NCBI GenBank assembly: GCA_913052345.1
Contig: CAJXDR010000030.1
Location: forward strand, 1-33,015
DNA from: UBA4421 sp002470275
GTDB lineage: Bacteria; Pseudomonadota; Gammaproteobacteria; Pseudomonadales; Azotimanducaceae
Length of the DNA stretch: 33,015 nt
Direction: 5' to 3'
Part shown: positions 7,675 through 16,089 of the stretch, piece after piece
Position numbering within the stretch: the stretch's first letter is position 1
Layout of the letters: every line of letters starts with the position of its first letter
Program-made: the position numbers and the translations under genes
The notes under the pieces: generated by a model
The model's database searches: none
Told to the model about the DNA's origin: nothing
What the model saw: only the letters and a program-made list of their open reading frames with translations

Positions 7675-8853
7675 ATGTACAAAGTTCGTACCTATAACGC
7701 TATTGCCCCTGCCGGCTTATCACGCTTCGATTCAGCAAAATATGCCGTCGGCCCAGAACAAGCCCAGCCGGACGCGCTCCTGCTGCGAAGCCACAAGTTA
7801 GCCGTTGAGGAAATCACGCCAGGGCTGAGGGCCATCGCGCGTGCTGGTGCCGGGGTGAATAATGTACCCGTTGAGGTTTGTAGCGAGCAGGGTGTGGTGG
7901 TGTTTAATACGCCCGGTGCCAACGCGAACTCGGTCAAAGAGCTAGTGCTCACCGCGCTGCTGTTGGCCTCGCGGGATGTGGTTGGGGGTATTGGCTATGT
8001 CCGTTCCCTGGCGGACGTCGCCGATGAGGTAGAACTGAATCGCTTGGTGGAAGCGGAGAAGAAAAAATACAAGGGCCGAGAGCTGATCGGCAAAACCTTA
8101 GGAGTTGTGGGTCTCGGCGCTATTGGGTCCATGGTCGCGCGCGCCGCGCTGGACCTTGGCATGAACGTCCTGGGCTTTGATCCCGCGCTGTCGGTGGATG
8201 CGGCCTGGCGCCTACCCGCCGAGGTGGAGCGCATGCAAGATCTGCCCACTCTCTTTTCGCGTTCGGACTATGTCACTCTGCACGTACCGCAGATTCCTGA
8301 AACCGTGGGTATGATCAATGCGGAGAGTCTTCAAGCCTTTAAGCCAGGCAGCGTGCTTTTAAACTTTGCTCGGCAGCCTATTGTTGACGCAGGTGCATTA
8401 GAGACGGCGTTGAAAGATGGGCGGCTGGGTCGCTATGTCGCGGACTTCCCAGTACCCGGCCTGCTCGATGATGACCGCGTTATGCTCACCCCTCACTTGG
8501 GCGCCAGCACCGACGAGGCAGAAGAGAATTGCGCGGTTATGGCGGCGAACCAATTGGTGCGCTTTCTGGAGACAGGCAGCATCGTCAACTCAGTCAACTT
8601 CCCAAGCGTAAGTCTGGAAGCCGTAGATGGCTATCGTTTGGCCGTTAGCAATCGCAACGTGCCTGGCATGCTGGGCCAGGTCACATCAGTGCTCGCCGAC
8701 CGTGAGATCAACGTGATTGATCTGATCAACAAGAGCCGGGATGAGGTGGCCTACAACCTGATTGACCTATCGGCCGCGCCGGATGATGGTCTGCTCCAGG
8801 CGCTGCGCGCCATCGACAGCGTGATTGATGTGCGGGTCATTACAGGTCACTGA
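7675..8853 (+). CDS. serA: D-3-phosphoglycerate dehydrogenase, ACT-domain type
   Basis: SerA oxidises 3-phosphoglycerate with NAD+ in the first step of serine synthesis; serC for the next step lies at 25172. The 392-aa protein has the substrate-domain signature RAGAGVNNV, the NAD Rossmann motif VVGLGAIGSMVA (about 143-154), an active-site Arg in NFARQPIVD, a catalytic His in TPHLGAST, and a C-terminal ACT domain beginning RNVPGMLGQVTSVL. ACT domains usually mediate serine feedback. The loop that should carry the catalytic Glu (DVFxxEP in E. coli) reads DFPVPG, so that Glu is not visible. It belongs to the short 'DFP' branch of the family. The ATG has a poor Shine-Dalgarno. Its stop is five bases from the mnmC stop on the other strand. 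Confidence 0.9.
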   Translation: MYKVRTYNAIAPAGLSRFDSAKYAVGPEQAQPDALLLRSHKLAVEEITPGLRAIARAGAGVNNVPVEVCSEQGVVVFNTPGANANSVKELVLTALLLASRDVVGGIGYVRSLADVADEVELNRLVEAEKKKYKGRELIGKTLGVVGLGAIGSMVARAALDLGMNVLGFDPALSVDAAWRLPAEVERMQDLPTLFSRSDYVTLHVPQIPETVGMINAESLQAFKPGSVLLNFARQPIVDAGALETALKDGRLGRYVADFPVPGLLDDDRVMLTPHLGASTDEAEENCAVMAANQLVRFLETGSIVNSVNFPSVSLEAVDGYRLAVSNRNVPGMLGQVTSVLADREINVIDLINKSRDEVAYNLIDLSAAPDDGLLQALRAIDSVIDVRVITGH

Positions 8854-8858
8854 ACGGT

Positions 8859-10640
8859 CTAGGGTTTGGGGCCAACGTATTTGATACCGCGTCGGGCCTG
8901 ACGTGCGATAAACCGCTGGGGCGAAATGGCGGGGGCTACCTCTGGAGCGATCGGCGGTAGCCAGCCGAGCAGGTCGCTGGCAATGATAGCTGCGGCGAAG
9001 GGCGCGGAAGAGGTTCCCATTGACCCATGAGCCGTGGTGATCCAGGTACGCTCGTCCAGTCGCCCAATCACCGGCTCCCGATCACTGGACACGCAGCGAG
9101 CGGCCCGTCGATGGCGCAGCAAGTGGATGTCGCCCTGTCCGATGAATCGACGGTTTCGCGCAACGTTCTCTGCGCTTGCATCCTCCGGAGCCCAGGGTCG
9201 GTATTCATAGCTGCTGCCGATGGTCCAGCTGTCATCGTTGGGGATCGTATAGCCATTGCCAACAATTGGCAGCGGCACGTGGGCCGTTGTGGGCTTTATC
9301 CAATCTAGCTGGCCATGCACATCGCCGATTTCCAGGGGAACCTGGGTCATTTCGACGCTGGCAGAGGCGGATGCGATGACGCTGGGCATGTCGTGTCTCG
9401 CCGGCGCCCTCTGTTCAATGAATTCGATGCGCGGATGGTCGATCAGTTGGCCGCAGAGCTGCTTCAGATTAACGACCCTTGCATGGGGGAACAGCAAGCC
9501 CGCTTGGGCGTTGAGACCGAGTTCTTGGTGGAGTTCTTGGTCATTTAACAGCCTAAGCCAGTGCCCGGTGAGCGTCGGGCGATAGGCCTCGGGGAAGTAG
9601 AGATCATGGATGCGCTCAAGCTTGTGCCGTTCTTCTGCTTTCAGGGCGAGTTGAATCGCACCGCTATGTCGACAGGCCGAGTAATCCCCAAGAGCAGCTA
9701 AGGCGTGATGAAACGCCTGAACCCGAAATCCGCCCGCCGGGCTGCCGTCACCCAAGAGGCGACAATGCAGGGCGCTGGCGTCCATTTTCGATCCGCCCTT
9801 GGCGACACCTGCTGGGTCGTATAGCCGAACTGAAATATCTAGCTCTGCCAATTGGCGGGCCACCGTGCATCCCGCAACGCCCGCACCGAGGACCCAAATT
9901 TCTGATGGGGCCTGGAGCGTCGGACGCTCGCTGGGCCCGCGAAAGAAGCCACATAGGCTGTGCCGCTTAAAGGGGCGCTGGTCCACTTTGTCCATCTCGA
10001 AGCCCACCCCCTGCAGCCGTCGGCGCACGTCTCCAGCAGCCGTGAAGGTGGTGATGCTGGTACCCTGTCTCGAGGCTTCGGCAATCCGCTGGAAGATTTC
10101 CGGCCGCCACATCTGTGGATTTTTAGAGGGTGTAAAACCGTCGAGAAACCAGGCGTCTACCGGTTGAAGTTGTCGCTGCACAAAGTCCTTAAGGCCCTCC
10201 AAAGCCTGCCCGTGATAGACACTAAGCTGGATGCGTCCTTGGGCAAACTGCCTTCGGTGCCAGCCGCGCAAGAGGGGGAGAGGCCGTTCTGCCAGGGCCT
10301 GACACATACTGAGGTGGGGCCTCAGTTCAGCCAGACGCTGCCAATCTGCTGGGGCCAGGGGGTGGGCCTCAAAGCTGATGAAATGAAGCTTGCCCTGAGC
10401 TGAGGCCAGCACGCGCTCTGTGCAAAGGGCGAAATTTAGTCCGCTGCCAAAGCCCAGCTCTGCAACGGTAAGCCATTGGCCCTTAGGGTCGCCCTGCTCG
10501 AATATCCCCGCTGGCCCGAAGAACACCCTGTGGACTTCGCGCTCGCCATCTTCGGCGTAGTAGATGTCATCAAAGTCCTCAGAAAAAGGTGCGTCGCCGC
10601 GCCAGGTAATCCGAGCCGGTTCGATAAAGGGGCTACTCAC
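8859..10640 (-). CDS. mnmC: Bifunctional tRNA mnm5s2U biosynthesis protein
   Basis: MnmC completes the wobble modification of U34 in tRNAs. The C-terminal FAD oxidoreductase removes the carboxymethyl group of cmnm5U and the N-terminal SAM methyltransferase makes mnm5U. The methyltransferase shows ELGFGSGLNF (about 60-66) and the hallmark DGFTPSKNPQMW (about 164-175). The oxidase has VLGAGVAGC (about 250-257) as its FAD-binding motif and GSSYEYRPW and TTAHGSMGT near the end. I chose GTG at 10640, four bases after the sseA stop, giving 593 aa; the upstream ATG at 10727 would overlap sseA by 83 bases and add a tail not found in the family. The close spacing implies translation coupled to sseA. 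Confidence 0.92.
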   Translation of the reverse strand: MSSPFIEPARITWRGDAPFSEDFDDIYYAEDGEREVHRVFFGPAGIFEQGDPKGQWLTVAELGFGSGLNFALCTERVLASAQGKLHFISFEAHPLAPADWQRLAELRPHLSMCQALAERPLPLLRGWHRRQFAQGRIQLSVYHGQALEGLKDFVQRQLQPVDAWFLDGFTPSKNPQMWRPEIFQRIAEASRQGTSITTFTAAGDVRRRLQGVGFEMDKVDQRPFKRHSLCGFFRGPSERPTLQAPSEIWVLGAGVAGCTVARQLAELDISVRLYDPAGVAKGGSKMDASALHCRLLGDGSPAGGFRVQAFHHALAALGDYSACRHSGAIQLALKAEERHKLERIHDLYFPEAYRPTLTGHWLRLLNDQELHQELGLNAQAGLLFPHARVVNLKQLCGQLIDHPRIEFIEQRAPARHDMPSVIASASASVEMTQVPLEIGDVHGQLDWIKPTTAHVPLPIVGNGYTIPNDDSWTIGSSYEYRPWAPEDASAENVARNRRFIGQGDIHLLRHRRAARCVSSDREPVIGRLDERTWITTAHGSMGTSSAPFAAAIIASDLLGWLPPIAPEVAPAISPQRFIARQARRGIKYVGPKP

Positions 10641-10644
10641 GGGA

Positions 10645-11484
10645 TCAGGGCAGCGTCGTTGCGACGGGGCGCGACGGGTCTTCAATCCAGCCACTCCAAG
10701 AGGCTGGGTAAAGGGTCGGCTCGGCAAATCCGGCCACCAGGAGGGCGAGAATGTTATGGGTGGCAGTTATTCCAGAACCGCAATAGCAGACCATGGGATC
10801 TCCACCGATGGCTGCAAAGCGTTGGGCGAGATCCTGGGCAGATTTGAAATGCCCCGAACTGTCCAAATTGTCGAGGCAGGGGAGGGAGATGGCGCCCGGT
10901 ATATGTCCGGCCACCGGGTCTATCGGTTCCTCTTCTCCGGCAAAGCGAGCCCTGGCTCGTGCGTCAATCAGCCGGATGGCGCCTTCAGCATGCAACGTCT
11001 CCAGCTGGTGCGTATCCACCCAGCGCGTCAAGGGTTGCCGGGCCTGAAACTGGCTGTGCGCCTTGACGTGGTCGTGAGTTGACAGCGGCCCAGTCCAAGC
11101 AGGAAGCCCACCATCTAGCACCGCAACCCGTGGGTGTCCCAGCCAACGCATCATCCACCATGCTCTTGCCGCGATGGTGCCTCCGGCATCGTCATAAACC
11201 ACCACCTGATCATTATTTAATATGCCTCGGCTGCGCACGGTGTGCAGCCATGCATCTCGTTCAGGGAGCGGATGTCGGCCACCCTGATTTGAGAGCTCGG
11301 AGAGGTCCTGCTCAAGAGAGAGGTGACTAGCACCAGGGATGTGGCCCCGGGCAAATGCGCGGGCACCCCAAGTGGAGTCATCAAGGCGCGCTCGACAGTC
11401 GAGGATACGCAGCGGGCCGCGTTGTGCGATCAGGTCCGTTAGCTCTTCTGCGCTGATGAGTTGCTGAAAGTTCATGGTCTGCAT
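10645..11484 (-). CDS. sseA: Tandem-rhodanese sulfurtransferase (thiosulfate/3-mercaptopyruvate type)
   Basis: The 279-aa protein has two rhodanese domains. The first (about 8-135) carries RILDCRARLDD, ARGHIPGASHL and VVVYDDAGG and is the inactive structural half. The second (about 155-270) carries RLIDARARARF, AGHIPGAISLP and the active-site loop CGSGITATHN with catalytic Cys235. A CG[ST]G[IV]T loop is typical of mercaptopyruvate sulfurtransferases, while thiosulfate rhodaneses often have CRKGVT, so the mercaptopyruvate form is favoured. ATG at 11475 (MNFQQL) is an equally good start. It sits 58 bases after argS and directly before mnmC, a context that suggests sulfur supply for tRNA thiolation; this is inference. 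Confidence 0.88.
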   Translation of the reverse strand: MQTMNFQQLISAEELTDLIAQRGPLRILDCRARLDDSTWGARAFARGHIPGASHLSLEQDLSELSNQGGRHPLPERDAWLHTVRSRGILNNDQVVVYDDAGGTIAARAWWMMRWLGHPRVAVLDGGLPAWTGPLSTHDHVKAHSQFQARQPLTRWVDTHQLETLHAEGAIRLIDARARARFAGEEEPIDPVAGHIPGAISLPCLDNLDSSGHFKSAQDLAQRFAAIGGDPMVCYCGSGITATHNILALLVAGFAEPTLYPASWSGWIEDPSRPVATTLP

Positions 11485-11542
11485 TTGTCCATTTTAACCC
11501 GAAGAAATCTGCCGTTAGCACCTGGGCGCGTTAGCCCGGCGT

Positions 11543-13249
11543 CTACATTCGATCAGGCACGCGAATGCCCAGCAGGGTCAACCCATCGGCGAGAATACTG
11601 GCCGTTTGATGGGATAGGATCAGCCTACGTGTGCGCGCCTCCTGGTCGGCGTTGAGAATAGGGCAGTGCTCGTAAAGTTGGGTAAATCGCCCGGCGAGAT
11701 CATAGAGATAGCCGCAGAGGTGGTGTGGGTAGCCCTCCTGGCCAACCTGTTCAAGCAGGTCGTGATAATTGGCGATGGCCGCCGCCAGACGACGCTCCGG
11801 ATCATCTACTGGGACCGTCCGTGCAGGTAAATCATTCGGGTTTATTTCGCCACGGGTAAAAAGGCTTCGGATACGGCTGTGGGCATACTGCAGATAGGGG
11901 GCCGTATTGCCCTCAAAGCTCAACATTTGATCCCAGTCGAAGACGTAGTCGCTGGTTCGATTTTTGGAAAGATCGGCATATTTCACCGCGCCGATCCCGA
12001 TCATGTCGGCCAGGGCGGCGGCTTCGCTATCGTCAATGTCAGGATTTTTGACCTGAACTTCTTTTTCACTCAGTACCAGTGAGGCGCGCTCTACCGCCTC
12101 GTCCAGCAAATCCGCCAGTTTTATCAGATCACCCTGTCGGGTTTTAAAGGGTTTGTTGTCCTTGCCCAACATGGTGCCGAACGGCATGTGGGCCAAAACG
12201 ATCTCCTGGCTTGCGATCCCCGCAGCGCGAGCGACGGCAAAAATTTGCTTAAAGTGCAGCGCCTGGCGAGCATCTACAAAGTAGAGTACCCGATCGGCTC
12301 TGAGATCGCCGATTCGGTAGCGCAGCGCCGCAAGGTCAGTGGTGGCATAGAGATAGCCGCCATCGGATTTCTGCACGATGACCGGGAGCGGCTCGTTATC
12401 CTTGTTTTTGAAATCGTCCAGGAAGATGCACTTTGCGCCATCCGATAGCTCGATTAACCCGCGCTGAGTAAGCGCGTTCACCGTCGGCGCAAGGTCATCG
12501 TTAAAGCTGCTTTCCCCCCGCGCATCGTCGGGGCCTAAATCGATGCCCAGCCGATCATAGAGCTGCTGACAGTGGGAGGCCGATATAGCGATAAAACGCG
12601 CCCACTGCTCTAGCGCGGTGGGGCTTCCGCTCTGCAGGTCGACCACCGTCTGTCGGCTGCGGCGCTGAAAATCTTCATCGTCATCAAAACGCGCCTTGGC
12701 GAGGCGGTAGAAGGCTTCCAGGTCGGCCAAGGAATTTGAATCCGCAGCCTTATCCTGCATATAGGTGAGTAACATACCGAATTGGGTACCCCAGTCGCCC
12801 ACATGGTTTTGCCGGATTACCCTATGTCCGAGGCGCTCTAGCACGCGAGCGATGCAGTCTCCAATAATGGTGCTGCGTAAATGCCCTACGTGCATTTCCT
12901 TGGCGAGGTTGGGTCCTGAGTAGTCTACAACCACCGTCTGTGGCGTGGCTGTTTGCACCGCTAGGGGTTCTATTTCGGCGAGAAAGCCCTCGTCCAGAGT
13001 GATATTGATAAAGCCAGGGCCTGCGATGTCCACGGCTTTGGCGATGCCGTCGAGGTCTAAGGCCGCCACCACCGCCTGTGCGGTCTCTCTTGGGTTGCGA
13101 CCCGCGCGTTTCGCGGCGGCCATGACCCCGTTGGCCTGATAGTCACCAAATTCGGGTCTGCTAGCATGCTGCAGCAGGGACTCCCCACTCAGGCCAACCT
13201 CTTGAAATGCGGCCTGAATTCGCTCTCCAAGCAACGCTTTAATCTTCAT
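11543..13249 (-). CDS. argS: Arginyl-tRNA synthetase
   Basis: Class I aminoacyl-tRNA synthetase of 568 aa, usual length. The N-terminal Add-1 domain includes HASRPEFGDYQANG, and the class I HIGH motif is HVGH (120-123) in the context KEMHVGHLRSTIIGD, diagnostic for ArgRS. The catalytic domain continues with QNHVGDWGTQFGML, and the degenerate KMSKS counterpart is in MLGKDNKPFKTRQGD, as expected since many ArgRS lack a true KMSKS. The C-terminal DALR anticodon-binding domain ends with SILADGLTLLGIRVPDRM. It is upstream of sseA and mnmC on the same strand, 61 bases downstream of the cold-shock-domain gene. Confidence 0.97.
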   Translation of the reverse strand: MKIKALLGERIQAAFQEVGLSGESLLQHASRPEFGDYQANGVMAAAKRAGRNPRETAQAVVAALDLDGIAKAVDIAGPGFINITLDEGFLAEIEPLAVQTATPQTVVVDYSGPNLAKEMHVGHLRSTIIGDCIARVLERLGHRVIRQNHVGDWGTQFGMLLTYMQDKAADSNSLADLEAFYRLAKARFDDDEDFQRRSRQTVVDLQSGSPTALEQWARFIAISASHCQQLYDRLGIDLGPDDARGESSFNDDLAPTVNALTQRGLIELSDGAKCIFLDDFKNKDNEPLPVIVQKSDGGYLYATTDLAALRYRIGDLRADRVLYFVDARQALHFKQIFAVARAAGIASQEIVLAHMPFGTMLGKDNKPFKTRQGDLIKLADLLDEAVERASLVLSEKEVQVKNPDIDDSEAAALADMIGIGAVKYADLSKNRTSDYVFDWDQMLSFEGNTAPYLQYAHSRIRSLFTRGEINPNDLPARTVPVDDPERRLAAAIANYHDLLEQVGQEGYPHHLCGYLYDLAGRFTQLYEHCPILNADQEARTRRLILSHQTASILADGLTLLGIRVPDRM

Positions 13250-13310
13250 CGGATCTTGCTATCCAACTTATCCGTTTAGGGCAAGCAGCTGAGCTGCTCA
13301 ATCACCTGCC

Positions 13311-13868
13311 TTAGTCGATGGGTGAAACCTCTTCGGCCTGTAGGCCCTTATCATTGTCGACCACGACGAAGGTGACGTCTTGGCCGTCTCGTAGATTGCC
13401 CCGCTGGCCGTCTTTAGCGCCAACGATAGAACGCTGATGTACGAAGATTTCTTCCCCTGAAGCACGAACAATAAAGCCATAGCCCTTGCTTCGATTAAAC
13501 CATTTTACGGAGCCCTGCTCGGCATGCTCAGAAGCAGGTTTAGGTTTCTCCCTGGCCGGTTCAGGCTTTCGGTTGCGTTCCCGACCACCGCGGTCCGCTG
13601 CGCCGCGAGGGGCATCCTTGCCTCGGCTGCGCTTGGATTCTTTGCGTCTTCTGTTGCCCTCACCCCTGGATTTTCGTCGAACGTCGCCACGTTGAGCAAG
13701 GCGAGCATTAAACAGGCCGTTGATGATGAGGGTGATGCCAACAAGGGCGGCCAGCGCTAGCGTGCTCCGGTTGCTGAGCTCTGGATCAGAGAAAATGCCG
13801 CTGAACAGCTCAATCACGAGGTAGGTCATCAAAAGGGCGCTGGCTACAGCGATAATCAGGGTGCGCAT
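13311..13868 (-). CDS. Membrane-anchored cold-shock-domain protein
   Basis: The 185-aa protein combines two predicted N-terminal transmembrane helices (about 3-23 and 36-57), a strongly basic Arg/Lys/Gly/Glu-rich linker (about 60-115) and a C-terminal cold-shock domain (about 118-183). The domain keeps the RNA-binding motifs RNP1 KGYGFI and RNP2 IFVHQ, and the starting GSVKWFN. By family knowledge the domain binds single-stranded RNA or DNA; here it would face the cytoplasm under the membrane, given the positive linker. The start at 13868 lacks a good Shine-Dalgarno, but later starts would cut into the first helix. Proteins of this architecture occur in marine gammaproteobacteria; their role is unknown to me. 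Confidence 0.85.
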   Translation of the reverse strand: MRTLIIAVASALLMTYLVIELFSGIFSDPELSNRSTLALAALVGITLIINGLFNARLAQRGDVRRKSRGEGNRRRKESKRSRGKDAPRGAADRGGRERNRKPEPAREKPKPASEHAEQGSVKWFNRSKGYGFIVRASGEEIFVHQRSIVGAKDGQRGNLRDGQDVTFVVVDNDKGLQAEEVSPID

Positions 13869-13929
13869 AAAAGTTTGTCGTCGTTAAAGCGTGCGATATT
13901 ACAGCAAAGCAGGCGGCTCATGACGCTAA

Positions 13930-14508
13930 TTACTGCTTGATCGTGGATAGAATCTCGATGGGTTCTTCAGGCACGCCCGCCATGCCCATGCGGAGGTGGG
14001 TATCCACCAACTCAATGGCCTCCACCACATCCTTGCCAGCAATCACTCGACCGAAGACCGTATAGCCCGGCTTATTGCGCTTGGCGTCTAGGAAATCATT
14101 ATCGTTGACGTTGATAAAAAACTGAGTGTTTCCCGAGTCGGGGTCGTCCAGCCGGGCCATGGCAACGCTGAAGCGCGCGTTGCTTACGCCGTTAAAAGAT
14201 TCGTTGGCCACGCCGCGCTCGAATGGGCGGTATTCAAGATCCTTGGTATAGCCACCTGCCTGGATCACAAAGCCGGGTATAACGCGGTGAAAGATCAGTC
14301 CGTCGTAAAAGGCGTCATCAACCAGAGAAAGAAAGCGTTCAACGTGCAGCGGTGCAAGGTTCTCCAGCAGCTCAATTTCGATCTCGCCCAGAGTGGTGGT
14401 GATGAGCACCCGGGGGTTGTCGCTGGCCTGGGTACCAGAACACACCAGTAGCAGGCCGAATAGAAGTCCCAAAACCTGATTGCGTAGTGGCCAGCGCTTG
14501 TATTGCAT
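13930..14508 (-). CDS. Periplasmic cyclophilin-type peptidyl-prolyl isomerase
   Basis: A 192-aa cyclophilin similar to PpiA, which speeds cis-trans isomerisation of Xaa-Pro bonds during envelope protein folding. The signal peptide (MQYKRWPLRNQVLGLLFGLL...) likely ends at TQA. Cyclophilin motifs are FHRVIPGFVIQAGG (catalytic Arg and Phe/Ile region), SVAMAR, NTQFFINV and TVFGRVIAGKDVV. I chose ATG at 14508 because AAGGAG lies just upstream with seven bases of spacing; an in-frame ATG at 14598 lies inside pdxJ. The gene follows pdxJ by 40 bases. Bacterial cyclophilins of this type lack the Trp that gives cyclosporin sensitivity; here the corresponding segment is FLDAKRNKPGY. Confidence 0.93.
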   Translation of the reverse strand: MQYKRWPLRNQVLGLLFGLLLVCSGTQASDNPRVLITTTLGEIEIELLENLAPLHVERFLSLVDDAFYDGLIFHRVIPGFVIQAGGYTKDLEYRPFERGVANESFNGVSNARFSVAMARLDDPDSGNTQFFINVNDNDFLDAKRNKPGYTVFGRVIAGKDVVEAIELVDTHLRMGMAGVPEEPIEILSTIKQ

Positions 14509-14548
14509 TGGGTTGCTCCTTCTGTTCTCGCGTAATGGTGGTGGCTCG

Positions 14549-15319
14549 CTAGTCCTCAGTGTCGAGGATTCGCACGTAGCGGGCAACGGTTTCAGCAAAA
14601 CCGGAGGCTAAGGCATCGCAAATTAACGCATGACCAATCGAGACCTCGAGCAGCCCTGGTAGGCGTCTGAACGGCAGCAGATTTTCTTGGTCTAGGTCAT
14701 GACCGGCATTTACGCCCACGCCCAGCTCTTGAGCACGCTGGGCAGTCCGCACGTACTGGTCCAACAGCGCTTGGGCACCCGCTATACCCTGGGTCCAAAA
14801 CGCTTGTGCATAGGGTCCGGTATACAGTTCGATGCGATCAGCGCCGTGGGCCTGAGCGGCGTCGACCAGGGCGGGCTCCGGGTCTAGAAATAGGCTAACG
14901 CGAGCGCCAAGGTCCTGGAATAACCCGATGGTGCGCGCCAGCTCAGGGCGTTTTTGGCTCAGGTCCCAGCCGTGGTCTGAGGTCAGCTGATCATCGCTGT
15001 CAGGTACCAGCGTGACCTGGTCGGGCTTGGCCTGGGTAACCAGTTCCGAAAAACCCGGGTACCCCCCGGGGTTGGGCCCTGCATTGGGATTACCCTCAAT
15101 ATTGAACTCGATGCCCGGGAAGTCAGAGCGCAGCAGGGCCGATAGGGCCATCACATCCTCAGGCCGAATATGCCGTTGATCTGGGCGCGGGTGGACGGTA
15201 ATGCCTCGAGCACCAGCGGCTATGGCCACCCGTGCGGCATCGACGACGCTGGGGTGGTGTCCCGGTCGGGCGTTCCGCAGCAGCGCGACTTTATTCAGGT
15301 TGACGCTCAGTGCAATCAC
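14549..15319 (-). CDS. pdxJ: Pyridoxine 5'-phosphate synthase
   Basis: PdxJ condenses 1-deoxyxylulose 5-phosphate with 3-amino-1-hydroxyacetone 1-phosphate to give PNP, the ring-closing step of DXP-dependent vitamin B6 synthesis. The 256-aa TIM barrel starts SVNLNKVALLRNARP, then GITVHPRPDQRHI, EFNIEGNP and VSLFLDPE, and includes IELYTGPYA and GVNAGHDLDQENL near the C-terminus. Versions with TLRNARG and ELYTGPYA are those I know from alphaproteobacteria and Bacteroidetes; enterobacterial PdxJ has IEIHTGCYA. It starts with GTG overlapping the yciB stop as GTGA. Most gammaproteobacteria carry pdxJ in the rnc-era-recO operon, which is not seen here. Confidence 0.95.
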   Translation of the reverse strand: MIALSVNLNKVALLRNARPGHHPSVVDAARVAIAAGARGITVHPRPDQRHIRPEDVMALSALLRSDFPGIEFNIEGNPNAGPNPGGYPGFSELVTQAKPDQVTLVPDSDDQLTSDHGWDLSQKRPELARTIGLFQDLGARVSLFLDPEPALVDAAQAHGADRIELYTGPYAQAFWTQGIAGAQALLDQYVRTAQRAQELGVGVNAGHDLDQENLLPFRRLPGLLEVSIGHALICDALASGFAETVARYVRILDTED

Positions 15320-15930
15320 GGGGCGTGCTGCTCCGACGGGTTGGTCTTGGTTTGGGCTTCATCCTGCTGGGATGATGGATCCGCTGCGGCGTCTTTCTCG
15401 GTCAGGGCGCCAATCTTCACCAGGTAGGCAACCATGATGAGGATGTAGAGAAAATTCAGGCCAGTGAGGCCCAGCAGCTTGAACGTGACCCAGGCGTCTA
15501 GAGAGAAGGTTTCGACCACCCAGATGTTGATGCCTCCAGACAGCAAAAAACCCACGGCCCACCCGTAGGTAAGCCGGGTCCAGACTGCATCAGGGAGGGT
15601 CAACGCGTGGCCGAGCATCTTTTTCAACAGGTGCGTGCGGGCAATCATGTGGGCACCCACCAACACTAGGGTAATCGCCCAGCTGACGATTGTGGGTTTC
15701 CATTGAATAAAGGTCTCATCACGAAGGAGCAGGGTCAGCCCGCCAAGAATAAGGGGGGGCCAAAAAATGATTTGCAGTTCACGGCTAATGGTCCGCTTCA
15801 TCAGTTTCAAAGCTGCGACCTGAACGCAGACCAGGGCCAGCAGGACGCCGGTGGCCAGGAAAATGTCCTTGGTGATGAAGTAGATGGCCACGAAGGCGAT
15901 CACCGCCGCGAAATCAATCAACTGCTGCAT
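15316..15930 (-). CDS. yciB: YciB/IspZ inner membrane protein (septation protein A family)
   Basis: A 204-aa polytopic membrane protein with about five transmembrane helices. The start MQQLIDFAAVIAFVAIYF and segments LQIIFWPPLILGGLTLLL, FIQWKPTIVSW, TRLTYGWAVGFLLSG and TFKLLGLTGLNFLYIL are characteristic of YciB, a conserved inner-membrane protein linked to cell-envelope integrity and division in enterics. The hydrophilic tail after about residue 180 (Asp/Glu/Gln/Thr-rich) is extra relative to the ~180-aa family members. It is the first gene of the minus-strand run and divergent from yciO. Its last codons overlap the pdxJ start. Confidence 0.93.
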   Translation of the reverse strand: MQQLIDFAAVIAFVAIYFITKDIFLATGVLLALVCVQVAALKLMKRTISRELQIIFWPPLILGGLTLLLRDETFIQWKPTIVSWAITLVLVGAHMIARTHLLKKMLGHALTLPDAVWTRLTYGWAVGFLLSGGINIWVVETFSLDAWVTFKLLGLTGLNFLYILIMVAYLVKIGALTEKDAAADPSSQQDEAQTKTNPSEQHAP

Positions 15931-16089
15931 TAAGGGTCTCGGTTCCGACGTTGGGAATAGAAAGAGGCTGACGGACTGGCATTCATAAGGCGGATGCCGC
16001 GCAGCGTGTCAACAAAATGCCTGCTGAAGGCACAGGTTAAAGAGCATACACTGATATTGGGAAGTTATGCATCTCTGAGGAAAGTCGTT

